Part shown: positions 1-12,000 of the stretch, piece by piece | Numbering within the stretch: the first letter of the stretch is position 1 | How the letters are laid out: every line of letters starts with the position of its first letter | DNA from: an uncultured Granulosicoccaceae bacterium | Lineage (GTDB): Bacteria > Pseudomonadota > Gammaproteobacteria > Granulosicoccales > Granulosicoccaceae | Reading direction: 5' to 3' | Length of the DNA stretch: 40,596 nt | Assembly (NCBI GenBank): GCA_937920585.1 | Contig: CAKZSB010000291.1 | Span: 1-40,596 of the forward strand | Made by a program: the position numbers and the translations under genes | The notes under the pieces: generated by a model | The model's input: the letters and a program-made list of their open reading frames with translations, nothing else | Told to the model about the DNA's origin: nothing | The model's database searches: none

Positions 1-1
1 C

Positions 2-3000
2 ACAGCAGGCGCAATCGACATTGATGGCTTCAGGGACGTTATCTGGGAGAGCCGGTCGAATCAGGACATCACGAGAATCTCTTTTGAGACGACAGCCCGC
101 AGCGGACTCAGCGATCTGTCTGCAAGCTGGCAGTCGACATGGAATGCGGAGTTTCTGTACTTCTACATTGAAGTTCTCGATAGTGTCGATATCTCCGCGG
201 AATCGCCCCCTGAAACTCCTTTCCGGGACGATTCGATCGAGATATTTCTCGACCCGAACTATAGCCGAACCAGTAACTATGACGGCATAGACGATATCCA
301 GCTGCTGTTCGATCGTGCTACCGCTACGGCTCAAGTCATGGGCTCCAGTGCTGCAATTGACACCAGCGCAATCGTCTCGGCAGTAAACAACACCGCCGAC
401 GGCTACACGATGGAGATCGCCCTGCCCTGGAGCGAACTGGGAATTGCCAACCCGGCAACGCAGGTGATCGGCATTGATGTCCAGGTTAACGACGACGACG
501 ACGGAGGCGGGCGCGACACAAGAATTGAATGGGGTGACGGCTACAACACGGCTTACCAACGAACTGATGTGTTCGGCACAGCAGAACTGACGGGGCCACT
601 GGATAACGCTGCACCCACACATCTGCATACCGGACTTCAGCTGAATACTGACGGCGGCAACAACCAGTATCTGGCGATGGATACTGGCACGCCTGTCGAC
701 ATGGCGCAGTTCACGATCGAGGCAACATTCAGCACACTACAAACCGGCACACTGTTATCGCTACCCGTTCAGGGTTCATCACAGACCTTGATGCTATCCG
801 TTGATAACTCACTCGCCGATGGCGAGCTGCACACTATCAGCCTGTCCTGGGACGACAGCACCAGCAAATTAAAGATCTTCCACGACGGACAGCTTGTCAG
901 TAGCTCGAACACCACCGTTGCCAGTGGTGCGCTGCCACAGGGAAGCATTGTCATCCTCGGGCAAAGCTATGACGGCACATCGTTCAACCCGGCTGACACA
1001 TTCACCGGAACTATTTACGATGTAAGAATCTGGGACCATGCGCGAACTGAACAACAAATCACGCATACGCTGAACTATCAACTCGATAGCGCGAATACAC
1101 CAGATGGACTGCACGTCAATTGGCAAATGCGGGATCTTCAGGGAGCAGATGATGACACCATCGTCAACGCAACAGACCCGGGCCTCAATGATCTAACGCT
1201 CAAATCCATCCCCACCTCGGCAGACTGGACCACGGCAGGTGCAAGGACGACTCTGCTGATAGCGGAACACAGCCTGAACGGCACACAGATCGGCTACGTT
1301 TACCCTACAGACCCGGAATCGGAAAGTAACAATTTCAGCTTTGGGCTAACCGACGACGCAGGGGGGCGTTTCACAATCGACTCCGCATCCGGCATGCTGA
1401 GTGTTGCGGACAGTACGGCAATCGACTACGAATCAATCCCCAAACACGAAATAACAGTCCAGGTAACCGACGACACCGGCGACACCTTCGAGCAGCGATT
1501 TGAACTTGAGCTTGACCCGGTCAATGAGCCACCTGCACTGGAGGGCGCCGGTGGTGTAAGCACAATCTATATTCTTGGCCAGGCGCCTGTGCCGATTGAC
1601 CCGAACATAATCCCTGCAGACCCTGAGCTTTCAAAAGCTGATAACTACAACAACGCAACTCTGACACTGGCACGAGCCGGTGGTTCCGAGCCAGAGGATC
1701 AGTATTCTGCAATCGGAAACCTGGACTCGCTTGTCGAGGGCTCACCGCTCACGCTCACCGGTACAGGGGTAGTCGGGCTGGTGCAAACCAACAGCAACGG
1801 AATGTTGGCGCTGAACTTCAACGCCAACGCGACCCAGGCAGCGGTGACCGAGATAATACAATCAATCGCCTACAGCAACAGTGCAGGCTATACCGCGCCA
1901 ATCAACATACCACTTGAATGGATCTTCAACGATAACAACGATGGCAGCCAGGGTGACAACGGAGCGTTGTCCTCAACTGAAGTTATTGAAGTTACGGTAA
2001 CCCCGAATTTGTTGACCGCTGTCGATGACAACCTCGGTACGATCGTAAGTGGCGATAGTCTCGCTTTCACAACAGACGACCTGATCGCCAACGACGTCAG
2101 TGCATTTGACGCCGATCCGATAGTTACTGTAACGGGATCACCATCAGGTGGCTCGCTAACCAACCACAATGATGGCAGCTATACATTCCAATCGACCCCG
2201 GGGGATACCGGTGATGTCACCATCGCATACGACATCGAGACGCCGGACACACGCATCCATCCGAACACGACTCACCTGTGGACACTGCAATCCGACGCCT
2301 CGGACAGTGTCGGCAGCATCGATGGCACATTGCACGGACCAACGCCAACGCCTAATGGCCTGGTATTCGATGGTGTGGACGACTATATCTCGCTCAGTTC
2401 CATAGACTACGGCGATAACCTTTCTATTATCGTCGATTTCAAAATTCCGTCCATCACAGGGGCGGCAACCTACATAGAACCGATATTCAACGATACAGTA
2501 GGTAGTAATAGTGGTATCTCTATCGCTATGAGTTCGGCGTTAGACGTGTTTGGCAATCGCATCACCAGTTTAAACACCTGGATCAGAGACAACAACGACT
2601 TGTTTTACGCAGGCACTTTCACCGACGTAGCTACAGATGGTGAGTGGCACAGATACGCCCTGACCCTCGAAAAGGGTGTCGGGTTTAAAGTGTATATAGA
2701 CGGTGCACTACAGGAAACGAACCCCCGAGGCGCTGACAACATCACCTTGAGCGCGGAGCCCTACATCGGGCGCGAAACAGTGTTTAACACTTACCTCGAC
2801 TCTGCCTACCTGCAAGTGCGCAACCTTCAAATCTTTAACACGACACTGCAAGCCGACGACACAGACACACCTGATCCCGTCACTTCCTCCGGCATTGCAA
2901 CTATTGAACTTAGAAACGAAGAAACAATAACAACAAATATCAACCAACCCGTTAATGAAGGGCAACTTACCGCTATAACCACTGCCTTCCTGGAATCGAC

Positions 3001-6000
3001 AGATAACGACGCAACGGATAACGCAGAGGACCTGATCTACACCCTCGATCGAGTACCGTCAATCGGCAATCTTCTGCTGCAAGGCACCCACTTGAGTGTC
3101 GCCGACACATTTACGCAGGCGGACATTGATAACAACAGGCTGCACTATCTTCACGATGGCAGCGAAACACCCAACACCACAAGCTTTGAGTTTACGGTTG
3201 ACGACGGTACAGGTAGCGACACCAGTGGCACCTTCAACATCACGATCACCAATATCAATGACTCGCCAGAACTTATCACAAACAATCCACTGACAGTCAT
3301 TGAGGGATCGACGACCGAAATCAGCGCAGCCAATCTCTCTACGACTGATGATGACGACAACCCTACTGAGTTGTTGTACACCATCACAACTCCACCGGCG
3401 CATGGCCACCTCGCTTTTCAAGGAGCACCGGACACACCGATTCTGTCTTTCAACCAGGATTTTGTCGACCAGGGACGAATCGTCTATCAGCATGATGGCA
3501 GCAGCAATGCCGCAGACAGATTCGAGTTCTCGGTAGCCGATGGAGGTGAATTACCGGCTGTTCCGGCAACCGGCACTTTCAGCATAAATATTACCAATGT
3601 CAATGACGCCCCGTCTTTTCACAATATAGCCGGAGACAACACATTAACGAATAGCCCGACATATCGCATTGGTGATTCACCGGTTGTTATCGATGATGGC
3701 ATCGAAATATTTGATGACGACCTGATCATCAGCGACAACTATGATGGTACACGACTCACCTTAACGCAATCGGTAGCTCCAAGCAGTAACGATGTCTTTG
3801 GTGCCAGTGGTGCGCTGGAGGAGTTAACGGAATCAGGCGAGCTGATCTATAGCGGCGTACAGATTGGCACCGTGGCGAGCAATAGCAATGGCGTTCTGAT
3901 ACTCGACTTCAACGCCACGGCTACGCGAGCTCTGGTCAATGCGACACTGCAATCAATAACGTACTTACACACAACCGATTCACCGTCACGTAGTATTTCG
4001 CTGACCTGGGATTTCAACGATGGTACTGAAAGTGGCACGGGAACCAGTGTAGTTAATCTGTTGCGTGTTCCCGCTCTTTCCATCACCGTGCCCGACACCC
4101 TGACGATCAGCGAGGACAGCGATCTGGTGCTATCCGGCGGCGCCGCTATTGGCACCAGCGATGATATCGATCAGGATACAGCCCTGCAAATACGTCTGCA
4201 GACAAACCAGGGAACCATCACTCTCAACTCATTCAGCAACCTGAACACCGTTGTCAACACCGGTGATACACTGGTCGTAGAGGGCTTGCACAGCGACATT
4301 GCAACGGCATTGGCAGCAGGTGCTGTGTACTCCCCGGCAACAAATTTTTCTGGCGACGATGTTCTGCATGTAGAGCTGGCCACAGACGCCGGCCTGCAAG
4401 CCCACTATTTATTTAGCGGCGATGGCAGCGATAACAGCTTAGGGCAGGCGCACCCGGCCACCCTGTGGGGCGCTGCGGATTTCCATAACGAGCCGCAACG
4501 CGGCTTAGTCGCGCAGCTGGATGCCGCGGACGAGCATATCGATGTAACAGGCGTTTTTGGAGCCAATAGCAACCTGACACTCACCGGCTGGGCTAACCTG
4601 TCGGCAGCAGATGTTAACGGCGCAGAATTTATCAGCCTGGGCGATGCTGTGGCATTGCGGCTGGATGACACCACCGGCGGTGTCACCGGCTTATTCAATA
4701 CTGGCGGCGTATGGCATGAGACGTCGACCGATGTTTTTATCGCTGGAACCGGATGGCATCATGTAACGTACACCATCGATAGTGACAACAATACACAAAC
4801 CATTTATATCGATGGAGTACTGGCCGCACAGTCTGGTTATGTAGCGACGCCCGAGTATCATAGTGGCGAGAACACCAGATTCGGTGCGAGCGCCGGGTCA
4901 GCATCCGGTGTTGCCTTCAACGGTTTGATTGATGATGTCAGAATCTACAACCGACCACTGACAGAACCGGAAATCGCCGCAATCTTCACCGGCAACGCCA
5001 GTGTTAGCAGTGAAGTCTCACTCACGATAGGCGCAGTAAACGATCCGCCTACAATCGCGGTTAGCACGCCAATCTCTATCACTGTACTCGAGGACGTCGC
5101 AACCCCGCTGGATCTGAGCCCCATAACACTGAGTGATCCGGACGCAGGCACGACAGACCTCGAACTGACACTGACCTCATCCCTGCCACTCAGCGCACTA
5201 TCCACCGCTAACACCACAGGATTAACGGTCTCGGGGCAAAATTCAGAGGAGCTAGTACTCAGAGGCTCCGTGTCAACACTGAACAACTGGCTCTCAGACA
5301 TCAGTGCGCTGATGTTCCAGGGCCCGCTTAACGCCAATGGCGTTGCAGCGGCACAACTGACGCTTAGCCTGGACGATCTGGGCAACAGCGGCGCCGGCGG
5401 TAGCAGCATCGCCGCGACCTCGCCAATTATCATTGATATCGCCGCTGTCAACGATCCTCCGCAGGGCAGCGACAATACCATTTCCATAACCGAAGATCAG
5501 GCCTACCCGATTAGCGCAGCAGATTTTGGATTCTCGGACCCGATCGATAACGCGCATACGTTGAGCACTGTCACCTTTGACAATATCTCGGTGCCCGGGA
5601 CGTTGACACTCTCCGGCGCCATTGTTGCAGCTGGACAGACAATCCCCACTACTGCGATCGACAACGGCGAACTGCTATTTCAGCCAATCGCAAACCAGCA
5701 TGGTACAGCCTATGCCACTATAAACTTCCGTGTTACAGACAATGGCGGCACCGGCAATGACGGCATAGACACAGACATCACTTCGCGAAGCCTGGTATTC
5801 GATGTTACGCCAGTGAATGATCCGCCCACCGGGCAGGATAAAGCCATAAGGCTGGACGAAGACACAAGTTATTTGTTTACCGTTGCAGATTTCGGCTTTA
5901 GTGACACTCAGGACAGCGACAATTTTGAAAGCGTTCAGATAAACACTATTCCGGCAGCAGGAGTACTAGCGCTAAACGGAACCACCGTCGTTGCGAACGC

Positions 6001-9000
6001 GCAGATCAACATTGTCGATATCACCAGCGGCCTGCTTAGCTACACTCCGCAGCTGCATGGTTATGGTGATAGCTATAGCACTATGTCGTTCACCGTGATG
6101 GATGATGGTCTAAATTCCAGCGGGGCACCCGCCAGTGACTCGAGCTCGCGCCAGATAACATTTGATGTAACTGCAGTGAATGACAGCCCTACTGTTGTTA
6201 ATAGCGAGATGTCAATAGATGAGACTGACAGCACCACCATCATCAGCAATGCTTTTCTACTCGCCGAAGACGTGGACCACAACCCGGGCGAGGTTCTTTA
6301 CACGGTAGAGGCACAGCCACAATTTGGATACCTCGAGCTCGATTCGCTGCCAGATCAACTAGTCACAAGTTTCACCCAGGATGATATCGACTCAGGCAGA
6401 CTGAACTACAACATTACCAGCGATGGTACTGCCAGCGATGAGTTTCGATTCACCGTGAACGATACCGAATCCAGTCAGAATTTCCAGCATACCTTTGCAA
6501 TCACGGTGGCGACAACTAACGACGCGCCGACATTCGAAACAACCGATGCCTTCTCTACCCTGGTGATTGATGGCATGAATGTGATCACCCGCGATGCCAT
6601 AACGCAGCCAGATGGCAAAACAGTCATCACAGGGGCCATCGGCACCGGTGCTGTAGAAAACTACAACGTCATTGTGGCGCGCTTTAACATCGATGGATCG
6701 CTCGACGACAGTTTCGACAACAATGGATTCGCAATATACGACATTTACGACACCCACAACGACTCAGTGGAAGTCGCGATATTGTCAGATGGGAAGATTG
6801 TCATTGCTGGATCGGCTTTTCTCCCCGATTCACAATATTTATTCAACGTGATTCAACTCAATCCGGATGGCTCTCCTGACACAAATTTCAACGGAGCTGG
6901 CTACGGCAGTTATTATTTCGGCGCCACCGGGCACGACTGGGCATGGCGACTGGCAACACAAGCTGACGACAGAATTGTTGTGGCTGGCGCAACAGACCTG
7001 GGAACAACCGAGAATCACAGTTTCGGTTTGGTTCGAATTAACACCGATGGTTCTCCAGACACCAGCTTCTCTGAAAACGGTTTTACAACCCTCGATCACA
7101 ATGGCGGCGTAAACCGGGTTTCCGGGCTGGGCCTTCAAAGCGATAATTCCATAGTAGTTGCACTGCGCGATAGCGGCGAGGTACTCAGGTTCGGCAACGA
7201 TGGCTTACCTGATTCATCTTTTGGCGGCGGCGGTGCAACCAGTCTTCCTGTTGTTATTCAGGATTTATCTATCCTGGCTGACGATACTATTCTGATAACC
7301 GGCAATGAGAACGACAATGCCGCTCTGATAAAACTACGGGCGGATGGCAGTCTGGATACCGGTTTTGGCACCAATGGCTCAGTGGAGACCGATTTCGGCG
7401 GTGCGGAACAGTTTTATGATATCCGATTGCAAAGCGACGGTAGCATCCTGATCGGTGGCAAGCAGGAAATTGGCGGCGAATTCTACGGGATAATCGCCCG
7501 CTACACATCCGAAGGCATACTGGACACCTCTTTCGGCAACAATGGTTATGTACTCTCTCACCATCCGGTAACAGAGCAAGCCCATTCCTTCCGGTTGACT
7601 ATCTCCCCTGACGACTCCTTTAAGATGGTTTTGACTCAGGCATCCGGTGAACAACTTCACACTGAAATACACAGCTTCAAACCCAACGGAAATCCCGATC
7701 ATAACTTCAATCCAGAAACCATCGGAAACACGCTGGGCGGAACTGTCGCCATCAACGAGGGCGATTCTGCCATTGTGCTCGATAACGACGTTCAGGTATT
7801 CGATCATGAGCTTAGCCAGGTCAATAACTTCGGCGGTGCCACCCTGACGCTACAGCGTCAGGGCGACGCAAATAGTTCAGATCTGTTTTCCGCCAGCGGA
7901 TCCCTGCAACCACTGATTGAAGGCACAGGGCTGGTTTATGCAGACGCCGAGATTGGTTTTATCAATCAAAACTCCGGCGGCGTGCTGTCAATAGCATTTT
8001 CAAACGGCACCACCGCATCAGAGGTCAATCGGGCCATGCAGTCGATTGCCTACCAGAACACAAGTCAGGATCCAGATGCAATGGTGACCCTGCTGTGGAC
8101 ATTCAATGACGGCAACAGTGGCGATGCACAGGGCCTCGGCGGTCCCTTGAGCACCACCGGTGATACCACGCTATCGATTACTCCTGTCAACCAGGCGCCA
8201 TCGATAACCCAGCACAACGCCACCCTGCTCAACGGTGTCACTGGCCACGCACTCACCAGCGCAAACCTGAACGCGACCGATGTAGATAATACTGCCGCCG
8301 AACTGGCTTATACACTTACGGGCATCAGCGAACACATTCAACTACGCCTGAATGGAACGTTATTAGTTACCGGTGATACGTTTACCCAGCAGGATATAGA
8401 CACCAACAACATAACAATTGACCACGACGGCGATTCCGCGGCGAACGGCAGCTTCGACATCAGCGTTTCAGATGGTGAGTTCACATCGACAGAAACTGTC
8501 TCCCTGACGCTGGAAAACAACACCCCGCACGATCTCTCGACCGGGATTACCCTTAACCGAGACGGCGGCAACAGCACCTATTTGCTCGATACCAGTAACT
8601 ACAATCATATCAATGGACTGACCGAAATCACCTGGGAATTCAGCTTCTCGGGCCTGGTGCGCAATCCCTCCGGTTTCAGCACCGTATATTCCGCCGCCAG
8701 CGATCCGGGACATACGGAGTACCTCGCGATTCACCAGGACGGCCAGGTCGAGTGGTTTATAGCGTCACTGCCTGGCCAGGGTGTTATCTCCGGGACAAGC
8801 TATTTAAACGGCACAGAAGATTTCCCCGATCTGTTCGATAGCGGGATTCACAGCATCGCTGTCAGCCTGGATTTATCCGGTGGTGGCGATAGCATAAAAC
8901 TCTACGTAGATGGTTTGCTCGCCAATACCAGCGACTTGCCGGTACTGAACACGACGGCTGGCGGTGACTTTCCCTGGGTACTTGGGCAGCATCAGTCCGC

Positions 9001-12000
9001 CGAAATGGTCTTTAATCCCGCCAACGCATTCTCCGGCACTCTGCACGATGTGCGCATTTGGGATCACGTGCGCAGCCAGCCCGAAATAGCGGACAACCGT
9101 CTTGCACGTTTTGACAACGATGATCTGCCCACCGGGTTGCAAGTGAACTGGCAAATGGAATCGCTGAACGGCAACAACACCATTGTGAACAACAGCAACG
9201 CTACCGGGCAGAATGGTTTGCCCGTCACGCTGAGCGTAGAACAGGCAACGGGGCCTGACTTCATCGCCTCCAACCCGCACGATGCACTGCAAATTGCCGA
9301 CGACGCTGCCAGTGGAACAATCATTGGCCATGTCACAGCACGTGATCTCATCCCGGATGCTGACGGCTACGTGTATGGCCTGAGTGATGACAGGGGTGGT
9401 TTGTTCAGCATCGACCCGGCATCGGGTGCGATAAGTGTTGGCGATTCGGCCTTGTTGAACGCCACAGTGCAGGACAACTACAACCTTGTGATCACGGTAT
9501 CGGGCACAGACACCCCCGATCGGATCTATAGCGAATCAATCCAGGTCACCTTGCAGTCGGTAAACGAGCAACCGCAAATCGCTACCAGTGCAGGTTCTCT
9601 CTTTGTTGCGGAGCAGACCCTAAGCACGCCGCTCGATCCAACGATCACGATTACTGACGAAGAGCTGGACAGTACCGATTATGCAGGCAGCATACTGACC
9701 ATCGAGCGAGTTGGCAGCCCGAACAGTGCCGATGAGTTTTTAGCCAGTGGTGATCTTGCCGAGCTTAACGCAGGCGGCGCACTCACGATCGGCGGGATTT
9801 CTATCGGGCAGGTCGCCACTAACAATGGTGGCATTTTGAATCTCACCTTCAACGGTAACGCTACCGGCGACCTGGTTAATCAGGCAGCCAGATTGATAAG
9901 CTATCGTAATTCCAGCGATACACCTTCCGACGAGGTAACGCTGCAGTGGACGTTTAGCGATCAAAACAGTTCGGCGCAAGGCTCTGGTGGTGCACTGACC
10001 GCAGCGTCCACCAGCACAGTATTCATCAGCGCTGAAAATGACGCCCCGGTCATCACCGGGCTCAATCACCTGAGCAGCTATACCGAAAATGCACAGGCTA
10101 TCACCCTGAGCAGCAGCATTCAGGTGCTCGACGCCGAGCTCGCAGCAGCCAGCGACTACACCGACTCGTCAATCGTGCTGGCGCGTAACGGTGGTGACAA
10201 CAGCGAGGATATTTTCTCGGCCACAGGGTTGCTGGGGCCACTGATCGAAGGTGACACCTTCAGCTACAACGCGAGCATTGCAGGCTCTGTAAAAATCAAC
10301 AGCGACGGTAGATTGCATCTGGTGTTTGGATCTGTTTCCGCGGACACGGTGAATGACATACTGCAATCAATCACCTATCGAAATAGTAGTGAAAATCCAC
10401 CCGCCAGCGTGTCTCTCGACTGGACCTTTAACGACGAAAACTCAAGCGCACAGGGCGATGGTGGCGATCTGGCTGCCATAGAGAACCAGGTCGTTTCGAT
10501 CGACGCCGTTAACGACCTGCCGGTAATTTCCGACCCCGAATCCAGTGCTATTGACTACACTGAAGGCGATGCATCAGTCGCCATTGGCCAGGGCCTCACG
10601 ATACGGGACAACGATAACTTTACACTGACCGGTGCACGGGTCGCAGTTAGTGCCGGCTATGTAGAGAACGAAGATGAACTCTCGTTTAATACAATCGCAG
10701 GCATTAACGGCAACTGGGATGCCACTACCGGAGAGCTTGTACTATCGGGGGTTGCGAGCCTTGCCGAATACGAACTTGCACTCTCCAGTGTTCATTACAT
10801 AAATCACAACGAAGCCGCACCCTCAACACTTGATCGAGAAATCAATATCACTGTGACGGACGAATCTGAACCGTCTCTGGCGGTAATCAGAACGATCAAT
10901 CTACAGGCAGTGAACGACCCGCCATCGGTATCGAGCAGCACGACAGAGATCCTGTACACCGAGAATGACGGCCAGATCCCCGCTTTCCCGGATGTAGTAC
11001 TCGAGGATGTCGACGGCGATATCATTACCGCAGCCGTTGTGAAAATAACGGCCAACTATACGCCGGGCGAAGATCAGCTCGCATTCACCGATACGGGATC
11101 AATTAGCGCTGAATGGAACGCAGGCACCGGGACCCTGTCGCTGAGCGGCGACGGCAGCGTGGCGGACTACCAATCGGCGATACGATCGATTGCCTATAAC
11201 AACAACAGCGAAAATCCATCCACAGCGACACGCACCTTGTCACTGACTGTCGAGGATGGTGATGATACCTCCAGCCTGTTGAATATCGATCTGGACGTGG
11301 CCGGCGTAAACGATGCACCCCTTGTTACGCTGTTGACAACCGCATCGACCTATACAGAATCTGCCGCACCCGTATTCGTCGCAGCTGACCTGACGCTCAC
11401 CGACGTTGACTCAACTAACCTTACACACGCCACTGTCACAATTGCCGGCAACTACCAGCGCAGCGAAGACTTACTGATCTATACCGATGCGGGGGATATC
11501 ACCAACACCTGGGATGCGGATAACGGGCAGCTGATACTGCAGGGCAATGCGTCAATAGCGGACTATGAGGCAGCGTTACGTAGTGTCGCGTACGTCAACA
11601 ATAACGACGACAACCCCTCAGCAGAAACAAGAACTTTGACTATCACCGTCCATGACGGTACGGAGGATTCTGCAGCCGTATCGATAACAGTATCAATCCA
11701 ACCCGTTAACGATGCACCAACAATATCGCTGGCAGCTGCACCCGATCAATCATTCGTGGAAGGCAACACACCTATCACACCCATCGCTACGGCTACCGTC
11801 AGCGACGTGGACAACAACCTTATTCACTCGGCGAGGGTTGAGATCAGCGGCAGCTACTCTGCCGGTGAAGATTTACTGCTTTTCACTGACACCGATAAGA
11901 TCTCTGCAACTTGGGATAGTGTCAACGGCGTACTAACACTGAATAACACCGCGACGCTGGCCGAGTATCAAAGCGCACTGACTGGAATCACCTTTCACAA

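Noticed and set aside
338-340. ATG at 338 as start of the giant gene
   Set aside because: The frame is open back to base 2 and the upstream codons complete a CBM9-like domain, so the gene starts outside the window.
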